Shown here one piece after another: positions 54,020 to 64,000 of a stretch of DNA of 64,000 nt (within the stretch, counting starts at the first letter, position 1; every line of letters begins with the position of its first letter). The notes under the pieces were generated by a model, which was given only the letters and a program-made list of their open reading frames with translations, had not been told where the DNA came from and made no database searches. Source of the stretch: Fistulifera solaris. Its lineage: Eukaryota; Bacillariophyta; Bacillariophyceae; Naviculales; Stauroneidaceae. A program made the position numbers and the translations under genes. The stretch covers positions 806,001 through 870,000 of the forward strand of contig AP026128.1 in NCBI GenBank assembly GCA_030295235.1. Reading direction: 5' to 3'.

Positions 54020-54964
54020 ATGACGGAAATAGCACTCAATTTAGGGTGTGCACTCATGGCCTTCGGGCCATTCGTCTCTCTTTTCGCTCTAATCATTTAC
54101 CAGAAAGCGCAGTTGGTGATTGTTGTTACCACGGCAGCTTTCTTTTTCTTGTTGGGCGCTACGCCCGCTTCCTTCTTTTGGTCCATGTTTCACGCGATCG
54201 GTCTTCGCGGGCCACTGGCGGCGATTATTCCGGGAGTTTTCTTTCAATTTGTTGCTCGATGTGCGTTTGTTTCGATTTATCATAAAGTGGAGCGAGTCAT
54301 TCAAGTGACTCTGCAAAAGCAGTTGGAAGAAGAGCGCTACGCGGAAGGGGGTGCGGGAAATTCGGATGCGTCGGTGCGACCCGTACAGAGAAATCGCGAA
54401 GAATGGGCTGAAATTGTGAAACTTCGGTTGCAATTGAACGATGCTTCCTGTGGTGTCGCAGCTGGTGTTGGATTTGGTGGGATGCACGCGATTATGCTCT
54501 TTGGAACGTTGCTGGCTAGTCAAATGAAGAACAATGTTGGTGTTCTCTACCAAGAAAGCTGTCCCGGTATGCCTTCACTGGCTGTATCCGCAATATTTGC
54601 GTGCTTATTCAGCATCCTTGACGTCTTTTGGATGCTCTTCACGTTCTTTGGAATGCGCCGCCGCCTGATTTACCATCGAGGAACATTTGACGAAACTGGA
54701 TCGCGAGCTATTGGCGGCTGGTTTGGAAATTCTCGCACAGGAGGAAACATGGCGCTGCTCTTTACGCTAGTTTCACATTTCTTTTCATCTGTTCTCACGA
54801 CTTCAGACTATTTCAAGATGGGGTGCACAATTTCCTTGTCATCGGTCGGGGCTGTTGTACTTTTTACAGCCTACATCTTTTGGGCAGGAGTGGGTCGCAT
54901 CTACATGCCACCCGCGCAGTCTGTCATCTTGACCAATTCCTTGAGCCGAACGCATGCGGAATGA
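54020..54964 (+). CDS. APH1: APH-1, gamma-secretase complex subunit
   Basis: 314 aa from ATG 54020 (MTEIALNLGCALMAFGPFVSLF). An upstream in-frame extension lacks an ATG. Multi-spanning membrane protein. Family landmarks are the first span, then LVIVVTTAAFFFLLG, the central NDASCGVAAGVGFGGMHAIM with the conserved intramembrane His, SCPGMPSLAVSAIFACLFSILDVFWM, and a later SHFFSSVLTT with a second His. With presenilin, nicastrin and PEN-2 it forms the intramembrane aspartyl protease. APH-1 is the scaffold. A charged loop (~120-160, EEERYAEGGAGN) is longer than in animals. Frame intact. The other subunits are not in this window. Confidence 0.88.
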   Translation: MTEIALNLGCALMAFGPFVSLFALIIYQKAQLVIVVTTAAFFFLLGATPASFFWSMFHAIGLRGPLAAIIPGVFFQFVARCAFVSIYHKVERVIQVTLQKQLEEERYAEGGAGNSDASVRPVQRNREEWAEIVKLRLQLNDASCGVAAGVGFGGMHAIMLFGTLLASQMKNNVGVLYQESCPGMPSLAVSAIFACLFSILDVFWMLFTFFGMRRRLIYHRGTFDETGSRAIGGWFGNSRTGGNMALLFTLVSHFFSSVLTTSDYFKMGCTISLSSVGAVVLFTAYIFWAGVGRIYMPPAQSVILTNSLSRTHAE

Positions 54965-55552
54965 GGCTTTGGATCTTATTGTAACGCTCAAATGCCTTGA
55001 TAGGCGCTTGAGCGTAATGACTCACGCATACTGTAAGATAGAATGGTATTCACTACAAAAAGAAAGCCGATGATTCTTCTAGACTACGACTAGCTATTTA
55101 GAAATTAGCTAGAAGCGGGTTGAAACTAGTAAGTGCTTAATATCAAAGGAAAACATGCGGTCGATTCCTCGAATGCCGCCGCCCTTTTCTTCCTTTTGTT
55201 ACTGCGAAACGCCAAAGCGGCAACGTTTCTCAGCAAATTGCTTATAATGGTGCAGTGACAGCAGCCATCGTCGCTTTCCTGGTTATTGATAGATGTGAGC
55301 TTAGAATGTTAGCTTACCAGGTAATGATCGCATACGTGGCAGGTGTCAAAAATCCAGTCGTGAATCATATTTTGTGTAGTGCAAAGAGTAGGTTTAGGGA
55401 GCTGAGTAAGTCTTGCGCGCCACGCGAAAGAGGTGTCAAGAAGCTTTCGCCCTCGTTTTTGCATTCTTCATGAAGAAAACAACGCTCACAAAAATCATTG
55501 AAAGTTCGCATAAAGTTAAAACAAATAATTTACTTGTGATTCTACAAGGAAA
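54965..55552. other. Intergenic region, nothing recognised
   Basis: 588 bp with a small palindrome TAGCTATTTAGAAATTAGCTA (55091-55111). No gene seen. Promoter of the DUF1517 gene is expected at the right side. Confidence 0.35.
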
Positions 55553-56883
55553 ATGTCAAACACTATGTGCATCAAAAGCACGAAAGTCCCCCTTTTGGTA
55601 GTTCTGTTGGTGGCGGTCGGTCTTCCTTCTGGCACCAGTTTCGCTCCCATTGTTTCACCACAAAGGTCTGCTGTGAGCTCGACTGCGCCGATGACAAAAG
55701 CCTTTTTTAATCACCAGAAGCAACAGACGTCTCGCGTAAGGTCGACGCTGTCTGAAAAGCGTCCCAACATGTCCGATTCTGAGAAACAGAAAACTTCCAC
55801 TGACCCAACTCCCTGGGCATTGACTTATTTCAAAGAAAACAACATGGGACTGAATGGTCGTACTTCCGTTGTTGCTTCACTATTACTGGCTTTCGCACTT
55901 GCTCTTTCTCCCATGAATGCGGATGCCGCCATGTCCGGTGGGAGAATGGGCGGATCTTTCTCATCGCCCAGTCGCTCGGCCCCGAGTAGTCGAGTCATGC
56001 CCAGTCGATCCTATTCGTCGCCCTCCTACGGATACTATTCGCGGCCCAACGTGATCGTAGCGCCAACGATCACGCCCTTTACAGTCCCTTCACGCCATTC
56101 TATAATCCTATCACCCCTTTTTACGGTGGAGGGGCGGCTATCACTTACCGCAGCCCATTCTTCTTCGGTGATGGCCTTTTCCCGTTATTTGCTCTCGGCT
56201 TTGGGGCTTGGGCGCTTCTTAATGTAGTTCCTAACTTGCTTTCTCGGTCGGATACCTTCTCTTCCTTCGAGAGCTCGGCGTTGTCTTCGGCGCTGGGGTC
56301 GGGAACATCGGTGGCACAGATCAGTGTGGCGATGGAAGTGCCGGACCGGGACGATCCCAATTCGATTCTGTCTGTTTTGGATCGCTTGTCTCGTACGGCT
56401 CATACAGATAGTCGTGCTGGTATTCAGAATTTGACCAGTCAAGTGGCTCTGGAACTGTTGCGGCGAAAAAGTTCTATTTCGGCCGCATGGACTCGCTCCA
56501 AGCACTTTTCCAAGACGCCAGAGGCTCAACGAGACTACCAGCAGAGGTCCGTTCAGGAACGAAGCAAGTTTGAGCAGGAAACTGTCAGCAAGTATGGTGG
56601 CGTAGACTATTCTTCGACGAGCATGAAAAGTGCCGGTGCCTCGAACAGCAAAGCGACCATGGCAGTTATCACCATTCTAATTGCCATCGACGGTGATTCG
56701 ACCAAACTCCCGACGATCAATTCACTTCGTGACGTGGAAAACGCGTTGCAAAAGATTGCTTCGGATGTCAAAACGGATGATTGTTTGCAGAGTGCCGAAA
56801 TTCTGTGGTCTCCGGAAGCGCGGTTTGAGACGCTTTCGAAACGCGATGTTGTGGCCGACTATCCCGAGCTCCGGTCCGTTTAA
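55553..56883 (+). CDS. Plastid DUF1517 (FLAP1-like) thylakoid membrane protein
   Basis: ATG 55553. The signal peptide VPLLVVLLVAVGLPSGTSFAP ends at the TSFAP plastid motif. The first hydrophobic segment after the transit peptide is VVASLLLAFALALSP, cut near ADAA. The mature part has the Gly/Ser/Tyr-rich stretch typical of DUF1517 (MSGGRMGGSFSSPSRS) and a second span (FPLFALGFGAWALLNVV). The conserved soluble domain has DRLSRTAHT, ERSKFEQETVS, MAVITILIAIDG, LPTINSLRDVENAL and DYPELRSV. One base missing from TTT 56078-56080 explains a frame break: with it the segment reads ITPFYSPFTPFYNPITPFYGG. Plant FLAP1 affects photosynthetic control in fluctuating light. The diatom role is inferred by family. 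Confidence 0.82.
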
Positions 56884-57154
56884 ATATGATTCTTAGATCG
56901 TTACATTAAAAAAAAATAGCTTACTAGTATAGTTTGAATGCTCGGCGTTTGTTGATTTGCAAGACCGTTTACAGTATCAATGCAAATCCAGATTGGTGAA
57001 AGGAACGTAGATAAAGCTGCAAACTGCTCGTTATAGCCTGATGTGTTATCGTCATATCAGTTCGTCTATTAAAGCTATAGAAATGTCTCTCAAGACAAGT
57101 CGCTTTTTGGGTAGTCTAGATGTGTATGTGGGGTGTTTCGTGGCGCACTCTTGC
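56884..57154. other. Short convergent intergenic region
   Basis: 271 bp between convergent genes; A8 run at 56908-56916. Nothing else recognised. Confidence 0.3.
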
Positions 57155-58198
57155 TTAGTCAAAGGGGCCGTGATTGGGTTGGTCGTGAAGGGGACTGGGT
57201 GGTCCAAAGTCGTGGACACTTCCGTCAAAAGAATGATTCTCAAAATGCTCGTTACTAGCGGCGAGAGCGAGCGGATCCAGTTCGGATGCGGGGTTGATTT
57301 CGATCTTATCGGTGAGATGAGAAGGATGAAAAGCGTTGTGAAACGCTGATCCGAGGTTATCAAAGCCAGCGGCTGCCGGTGATGACGGCATTTTGTGATG
57401 AAGCATCAAGTCGGTATGATCTTCGGAGGGACGTTCTTGAGGCGGACTAGCGGCACTCGTATTCCCCGAGTCGAGAAGGCTGGTCTCGCCGAGCATACCA
57501 CTGGAGCTTGCTGCTGTAGTAGGAGTAGTAGTCGGCATGTATCTGCCTTCGTGATCGATTCGTTGCTTCTTCGACCAGTGCATACCATCATCGATGGAGG
57601 GTGACAAGGAAGATGTATCGATCGCTGAAGGATGGAGTTTGCCAAAGTTCCACTTCTCCGCGTCCATGAGATGCTGGCTCGACGACTCACGAAGAGCGGC
57701 TGCGGCTATTTGTTCCGCGTATTCCTTGTTTGAAAGTCCGGTTTGGAGACGCATCTCGTTGACTTGTATGACGTCGGGAGGAACTTCTACTGAGGCTGCG
57801 TAGCCCGTGCGGTCTTGACGGTTACAATCTCGTAAAGCTTGACAAGCCTTCTTCAAACATTCCTGCTCGGTGAGTTCTTCCCAAGGCCCTTCCAAGCCTC
57901 GAGAATTCTTGGAACGCCCTGCTCGTTTGAGAAATCTCCCCGGAGGATTGAGATTTTGGATATAATCCACAATCTCCTGTGCTATGGCTCTCTTTTCCGT
58001 GGTTGTATACTGCGTGCAATAGTTTTCATCGTACCGACTATTCACCAAAGCGCGGAATCGTTCATTTCCAGGATGCTGCGCAATATTGACTCCTCTTCCA
58101 TTTAACACGTCATGATCCGTGGGTACGATCGGTGCAGTGGCTGGTTGCGGCGCTCCCCAGGGATAGTTGACTTTTGGAGCTCTTTGATGATGATTCAT
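57155..58198 (-). CDS. DUF6824-domain protein
   Basis: I prefer ATG 58198 (MNHHQRAPKVNYPWGAP) over an in-frame ATG at 58384, because the extension is unlike the rest (Cys/Val-rich, hydrophobic); 347 aa. Residues ~28-125 carry the DUF6824 pattern that is greatly expanded in diatoms: DHDVLNGRGVNIAQHPGNERFR, ALVNSRYDENY, TEKRAIAQEIVDYIQNLNPPGRFLKR, then GPWEELTEQECLKKACQALRDCN. The remainder is Ser/Pro/His-rich and disordered. The compact basic domain with a disordered tail suggests a transcriptional regulator, but no function is established that I can state. Confidence 0.8.
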   Translation of the reverse strand: MNHHQRAPKVNYPWGAPQPATAPIVPTDHDVLNGRGVNIAQHPGNERFRALVNSRYDENYCTQYTTTEKRAIAQEIVDYIQNLNPPGRFLKRAGRSKNSRGLEGPWEELTEQECLKKACQALRDCNRQDRTGYAASVEVPPDVIQVNEMRLQTGLSNKEYAEQIAAAALRESSSQHLMDAEKWNFGKLHPSAIDTSSLSPSIDDGMHWSKKQRIDHEGRYMPTTTPTTAASSSGMLGETSLLDSGNTSAASPPQERPSEDHTDLMLHHKMPSSPAAAGFDNLGSAFHNAFHPSHLTDKIEINPASELDPLALAASNEHFENHSFDGSVHDFGPPSPLHDQPNHGPFD

Positions 58199-59520
58199 TC
58201 CTCGGCTAGTTTTCTTTTCACAGGTACAGAAGGATTCCTCACAGAGGAGGAGCCCACACAAACACACAGAAACCGCTACAAACACAAATACCGCAACACC
58301 AGGCCGCTCAATTTTCAAGTAAATTCGGAATGATTGGATCGACCCTTTCTGGATAGAATGACAAACAGATAATAATGAGCACAATCGTTATTGACTTGAC
58401 TCCGCGGCTTCTGGGATAGAGTGTGTGTCAAGAGAAACAAAATCTGTATCGAATGTCAATCTCGAACCAGCAGATCGTTTTCCCGTCAAATGAGAGGTAC
58501 GAAAGAGAGGGGTCCGTGGACGACGACAGTTTGTTTTGGGTTGGCAAGTGCCGTGGATTTGTTTGGAATCTCCCTCCCGCCGAGGGTCGCGCAGATCGCG
58601 CATTCGGCCCATTTTGAGGCTCTGGATCGGTCGACTTGGATCACTTTTTCGCTTTCGCGCAATGCGCGATTGTCATTGACTTCGACCAGTCACTGTACAC
58701 TGCAGTATCGCGAAGGCCTAAGCTAAGAACTGTGACTACATATTATCGTATAGTAATGACAGGCTCGTCAGCGCCATCTTTTTCCTCTTTTGAATCTTGA
58801 AGCAAGTTCGTAACGGATAACGGATTGCACGAATACGATTTGAACCTTGCACATGTTAGGTTCGAGTCGAGCCAAATGTATCATGGTGTTTTAAAAGCAG
58901 CGGCAAGAATCAAGAATGCGCTCCTTTGGTGATAAAAATCACCACACGTCGTTCAAGGTCCGTTTTGTCAAGTGCGAGGACTTTAGAATTCACTAGCTTG
59001 TTCCTGTTTTGAAGAAGTCGACTAGAACGGCAAAGGCCGACAACCATACAATACGAACATCTAGCAGACTTTCTACTTGTCCCTGGCTATTCACACCCAT
59101 TCATTTTGCGACCATCTATGCATTTGCAGCAGGCTTGGTTATTTTTTATGCTTTGAAGGCGAACGTGCATCACAAACACGAGATTATTGGTATAAACATA
59201 TACTTTCAGAATAGTAAGTCAGTAAAGACTACTTTGGTTGTACTGCTTCATAAATATTTTTGTGAGTTTATGTCCTTCATTTGATGCACGTTGACTCGTG
59301 AATGAATCATCATTGGTTAGCATACCCAAGACTTGATGTTAACCCGTAACCCATGTCGATGTGGAATTATTGCGCATGAATAAAAAATGCGACGACCTTT
59401 CTTCACAAACACACAAAATAACGTCAATGAATAACTGATCATATTTTTATACCTCACGGAGTGCTTTAAACCCTACTGGATCATTTACAGGGCAATACTC
59501 ATTTGCGCGGATCCATTGTC
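58199..59520. other. Gene-free region between divergent genes
   Basis: 1.3 kb with short, unconvincing reading frames only. It contains the upstream regions of the DUF6824 gene (left) and the Vps39-like gene (right). No RNA gene or repeat family recognised. Confidence 0.35.
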
Positions 59521-62500
59521 ATGTCCGTCGAATCCATTGTCGATTTGCGCGCCGACGCGAGCCCCCGCTCACTCAGCGTGTTCGCCGCTGCCGAAACGAA
59601 AGTTGGGAGCACCAACCCGTTCGATGTCTCCAAGGGATCTGCCGACAAAGGAAGTGTGATTGCTTTCGTCTACGGCACAGATAAGGGTTCTATTCATTAT
59701 CGAACATATGCCGCACCCGGTCCCTCTTCAAATCAAGGAGGGCTTTCCGCACAACTCAATTTGACATCCTCTTTGACGACACCTCCGTCAAATAGGATAT
59801 CCTCTCCTCTGGGAGCGAATTCGTCGAATCAAAGATCGACTAATTTACCCCGTGCTTACTATCCTGTCGATCTGGGGTCATTGGGTGGTCCTGTGGTATC
59901 GTGTATCAAATTGGGAATTTCACAATCGAATTCGACGTATCTTCTGTTGCTTGTCGATGACAATCGAGGGACGTCGGCGACACAACCCGGGGCTTATTCT
60001 GCCATTATTGTGGCCCTGACAGCCGGAAATTTTCATATTGTAGTCCCCTCTGGAAATTTGCCGCGAATGTCGTGCGCTACTTTTCATTCCATGACTGGTT
60101 TGGTCTACGGCGCGGGGCGTTCGATACAGGTGCTGCGACCGGAGACCTGGGAAGAAGAAGTGAAGCGAGGGTCCAGATATGCTGCTAGTCGATCCAAACG
60201 ATTAATATTCGGGAATAACATCTGCCCTGCACCCGGCGTCCGGACTGGGCAAGATGGAATGGAACTTACAGCCAACGGAAAGGTGGTAATCGCCGTCGTG
60301 GGAAACACCTTCCATGCAATAGTAGGCCAAGAAGCAGATGAGCGACAGCAGACAGGAACAGAGGCGGCTTCAGAACATATCAAGCTGATTTCTTTTTCCC
60401 AGTCATCGCAAGTGCATCCAGTGATTGCCTTGGATTTGCGTGACGAATCCCTGGACGCTGACTGGTCTTCGTTATTCCTGGCTAGTGGTCGTGAATGCGC
60501 AGTCGTTGACATAAACTATGGTCCTCCTTCTGCTCCTACGCTTTCTGCCAGTAAGCCTCGAAATGGAATTGTTACCTTGGCGTCGCCCATTCGTGCGGCC
60601 GCTGCATGTTGGCCTTGGATTGTTGTGCTAACCAACGATGGCCTAGTTTCAGTACGTCCGCCTTCTTGCCTTTCTGTAACGCTGAGAACTGTAAGTATAT
60701 CGTGCGTCGTACATAAAGAACTATTTGAAATCTCATCTTATTCTTATTTTGAAACGCTTAGGTTGAAGTTGGTCAACGCCCCAATGACTTTTTTTGTATT
60801 GCGAACGTTACGGAACGAAAGTGGAGCTCCATGGATTGCCGCACTGGCTTATTCAGGCGAAAGTAAAATACTGCAATGTCGACCAGATACGGCTCAAGAT
60901 CTGGCAGATCGACTTATGCGTCATGCAATTGATGCATTCGGAGCCAATGGATTCCCGAGGTCCGAGGTGGCAGAATCGGTGGGGGCATCCGTTACTGCGG
61001 CTTCCTACGTTGGCCCCGAGCCGTCTCAGCAAGCACGGATGTTACTGAAGCAATACTTGGAGGCTCTACTAGGAATGACAGATTTCGAGGGCAATCCTAG
61101 TTCAGGCTGGCCTTCGGAATTAGGAACTGGAAAACTCCGTCAAGGTTCATTTGGGAGTACAAAAGAAAAAGGACGCGGATATCGGCCAACGATGCTGTCG
61201 GCTGAGTCTCCGGGACATCTGATAGCAGCAACTGCCCTATTGTGCCTCGTGTGCAGTAAAATTTCACCTCCCAATCCGGCAGTTGCCAACAGGGCTGCTA
61301 AGTCGTGTGCAGATAAGCTTGGTGTCGTTTTTCGTGAACGCGGGGATCTTTCAGAGAGCGCTTCGCAAGTCTGTGTTCTTGTCGCGGACAAGATATTGCG
61401 TGAGGCTTCCGCGAATTTTTCGCTCTTATCGGGGTCGGCGTCACCATCTCCACTGCAGCATAGTAATCGAGGGTCCAACTCTACAAACAATTCTACTTTT
61501 ATTGAAGCGTCAGTTTGGTTGCTTCGATCGGCTGGCAAGCATGAGCAGGCCATTGACGTCGCTTATACTCGTCTTTTGCAGCAAGGGCAGCAGGTTCAAC
61601 CTGAAGAAGAAAGCTCGTCGGTCGGTGGGAAAGGAACATGGTCGCACATTAAATATGAATCCTACACCGCAACCCATCTAAGTGATTTGTGGTGTTCTGG
61701 GAAGAGCGAGGGCCGTGACTTAGTGTTACGGTCTCCAGCGACGTTTCGACTATTGGCAAATAATCCCCGATTGGGACTCTCTGTATTCACAGCTACTCAC
61801 CCGCAAAACGAAGATCAGTGGAGGAAAATGGCAGCCAAAGACGACCCACTTGTCAATGCCGATTATGTGTACGATGTTCTTAAGCTTCTCAAATCAGTAA
61901 ATCCTGCTCTCCCGTATGATCAGGAACGTTCCGAGAGCGTTTCCGACACAACTCTCCCCCTTGGGATCGGGACGAGCACTAGCAGTTGCATTTCTGGAAT
62001 CGGCAATTGGAATTTATAGTGGTCGACCTTCGGAGCGTAATGATCTCGTAAGCGGTGCTGTTGACAGCAAGGTATCAGAGCACATCGCCAATTTTCATGA
62101 TGAATTGAGCTTTCTTCTGCTAGAAGGGGTTATCGCCGAGAAAAGTGAAGACGGTGCTCAAGCAAGTGATACGTCACTTGGGGAGGTGTATCGAAAGAAA
62201 TTACAAAAACTGCTCAAATCTCCCCTGGCTCGAATTCGTTCCGAGCGCTTTTTGGCCACTTTACCTCCTTCCTTTTTACAGGAAAAGGCGTTAATGCTCG
62301 GTCGTGTTGGTCGACACGAAGATGCTCTTCGAATCCTATACCAGGAGCTTGATAGCTTGGAGTTAGCTCTCGAGTACTGCGATGATAGATTTGAGCAGCA
62401 GCGAATCCTACGGGATCGCAGGTATCAGCAGCAGCAACAACAGCTCACTAGTGGGATCGATCAGTCGTTCGATATGTCTACTTTGATTTCCGGTGAAGAT

Positions 62501-63319
62501 AATGCATATCTCCCTCTTGTTCGCGTTGCCTTGGAGTCAAAAGATCAAGAACGAGGAATAAGGGCGGCAATTCAAATCCTGGCTCTTCGTCGCAATGCGA
62601 TCGATCGAGCGGCAGCTTTGCGTTTGTTACCATCCGGCATTCCCGTCTCTGCAGTGGCACGCCCGTTCCTCATTCCGGCTTTGGTGGACAGCGAGTCCCA
62701 GGAGCGCCGGTTGACAGTGGTCGCTGCCTTGATGCGAGCCAGATATTTGAGATTGAAAGAGGAACTGACGGTTGCGCAATTACGGTCGCAAGCTTCTCTC
62801 CAGGCAGTTCCACAGCTTCGAAGTCTCAATCTTGGTGAGCCTCTATATTCGAGCAAGGCAGTACGAGCCCGAACCAATGCAGCGGCGAGCGCAACAATGC
62901 CCGATGTCATGATAATCAAGCACTTCTTTCCCCGAAATGTTGTAATTCAAGCGAAAGTGACGAACAATACGGGCGGAGATTCGTCGGACTACCGACTGTC
63001 AACACATGGTCGGGTTGGGCGAACTTTTACCGAGATTGCGTTTGTGGTGGCAGAATCTTCCGAAGAAGCCATTCAACCTCTTTTCATCGTACCAATAAAG
63101 GTTTTACCACAAAAGCTATCAGGGTCGGCTTGGTGTGTATTGGAAGCTGCGCCTGCCCGGATGGATGGAGCAGTGGTACAGCTTACGTGCGAATTACGGT
63201 ACACGGTTCAGTCTGTGGAGAGTGCTGGTCTCATCGGCAGCCCCGGTTCCGGTGTAGCGGGTCGGACCTTTGTCGAAGAACTACAGGACTTGGAAGTACA
63301 TGCAGCTCATTTTTCGTAG
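59521..63319 (+). CDS. Vps39/Vam6/TRAP1-family vacuolar tethering subunit (HOPS/CORVET)
   Basis: ATG 59521 to 63319, ~1,240 aa with one intron 60691-60761 (71 nt, GTAAGT...TTAG) joining LRT to VEVGQRPNDFF. The N-terminal ~420 residues resemble a CNH beta-propeller. Helical repeats follow. The middle YRKKLQKLLKSPLARIRSERFLATLPPSFLQEKALMLGRVGRHEDALRILYQEL (in parts) is the Vps39_1 signature, and ILALRRNAIDRAAALRLLPSGIPVSAVARPF the Vps39_2 signature. These proteins tether late-endosome or vacuole membranes with Rab7 or Rab5. Two frame breaks occur at runs, T7 at 60789-60795 and C5/G3 at 61956-61965, each an apparent one-base excess. Whether it is HOPS Vps39 or CORVET Vps3 needs a tree. Confidence 0.78.
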
Positions 63320-63420
63320 ATAGAAAATAGGCTGAAGAGGGTATATATGGAAGCGGTTTATCATATTTTTCCGTTATTATGTTGTGAACGAATGACTAAA
63401 TGTATGAATAAGTAAGAGAC

Positions 63421-63648
63421 CTAAGAGTTCTCCTTCTTGTGTTGCGCCCACTGTGAAGATAGCTTTTTCTTGCGTTCCGCTCGTTCGGCTTGTTTCAGTT
63501 GGTAGTCTTCAGCGCGCTCGATGGCTCGCTGATCACGTTCCTTCTGCCCTGGCTTGGTGGCTGTTTGTGAGGCCAGGCCTTCTTTCGCGTCCTTTAAAAC
63601 GCTTTCGATTTGGTTCTTCGCCGCCATTTGCGATGCCTGATTGCCCAT
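63421..63648 (-). CDS. Small basic helical protein, possible N-myristoylation, 75 aa
   Basis: MGNQASQMAAKN begins with a Gly-2 and Ser-6 arrangement that fits an N-myristoylation site. The rest is a charged helix (KERDQRAIERAEDYQLKQAERAERKKKLSSQW). No domain recognised. Its short length makes it less certain, but composition and the clean ATG support a real gene. It converges with the Vps39-like gene 102 bp away. Confidence 0.5.
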   Translation of the reverse strand: MGNQASQMAAKNQIESVLKDAKEGLASQTATKPGQKERDQRAIERAEDYQLKQAERAERKKKLSSQWAQHKKENS

Positions 63649-63746
63649 GTTGTGTGATAATTGTCAAGCAGAGCAGAGGTCTACTGGTTTGTTTGAAGAA
63701 GAATGCAATGAAATGCAACGGGCGGAAATGACCCGCAACGAAGGCT

Positions 63747-63810
63747 CATGACTGAAATCCAGTCATGGCGAAATTCGCTTACACTTTGTCCTATAGTAAT
63801 TACAAAACAG
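63747..63810 (+). repeat. Dispersed palindromic repeat, copy 3
   Basis: CATGACTGAAATCCAGTCATGG then GCTTACACTTTGTCCTATAG. It matches 3673-3715 in the same orientation and 49072-49132 inverted. Confidence 0.5.
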
Positions 63811-64000
63811 ATCGTGAAATTGGTACAACCATCTGTTTGGATCATAGTAAGAACATGAAGGTCAGGACTCGAAGACATTGCCGGCTGATATTGCAATTGC
63901 GCGAAATTTCAAGGTTAGAGAATAACTAGCTTTCGATTTATTATTGTAATGAGACTGTAATCAAACGCGACAAAGACGAAAAATTCGCGCTGCAGGCTGC
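63811..64000. other. Right edge, nothing recognised
   Basis: 190 bp of AT-rich sequence to the window end. No feature supported. Confidence 0.3.

Noticed and set aside
59009-59284. 91-codon frame upstream of the Vps39-like gene
   Set aside because: One weak hydrophobic stretch and no further support; poorly biased codons; probably chance.
1-64000. tRNA, rRNA or snRNA genes
   Set aside because: I looked for cloverleaf-type arms and conserved A/B boxes by eye and found none I could support. A covariance-model search would be decisive.

Overview
The window looks like nuclear DNA of a diatom (photosynthetic stramenopile). The evidence is short GT-AG introns (about 58-128 nt), bipartite plastid presequences with an ASAF-like signal-peptide junction (AAAFAP, TSFAP, GAFVAP, SDAFVP), a thylakoid-lumen protein with a Tat signal resembling the diatom PSII subunit Psb31, and a DUF6824 protein. 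No species is claimed. Genes are dense and on both strands, with no operon logic.

Layout. 1-4178 is transposon-derived: a decayed PIF/Harbinger element (1-~1180) and a 2.3 kb element bounded by inverted repeats (1249-3563). 4179-7008 holds a Golgi-type glycosyltransferase and an unknown gene. 7378-18610 is the most striking block: three tandem ferric-reductase/FRO-like genes, each with the same small first exon, the same phase-0 intron and the same 12-bp upstream element AGCGCGTGCTTG. 19287-23218 encodes HID1 and a plastid cysteine synthase. 23440-24815 is repeat DNA: 2.5 diverged ~213-bp copies, then seven ~113-bp units carrying 14 heat-shock-element-like palindromes. 24978-34703 carries ALG3, a CDK, a plastid rhodanese protein, a small unknown gene, a RAD54B-type ATPase, an ABA4-like protein and a MerC-like plastid protein. 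35722-46824 holds two low-complexity proteins, a CmcJ/NvfI-type oxygenase, a ~130-bp-arm foldback element, a membrane-anchored unknown, NPRL3 (GATOR1), Psb31 and a SnoaL-like protein. 47427-63648 holds a duplicated Cys-rich surface protein, an AT-hook protein with exact 105-bp hook spacing, a coiled-coil/PDZ-like protein, APH-1 (gamma-secretase), a DUF1517 plastid protein, a DUF6824 protein, a Vps39/TRAP1-family tether and a small basic protein.

Functional links: HID1, Vps39/TRAP1, APH-1, ALG3 and the glycosyltransferase all belong to the secretory/endomembrane system. NPRL3 is part of the amino-acid branch of TOR signalling. The FRE cluster implies high-capacity reductive iron uptake, probably co-regulated through the shared upstream element.

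Main caveat: at least a dozen otherwise well-conserved genes are interrupted by single-base frame breaks that lie nearly always in mononucleotide runs. I read these as probable sequence errors rather than pseudogenes. Where they occur I give the gene's full span.
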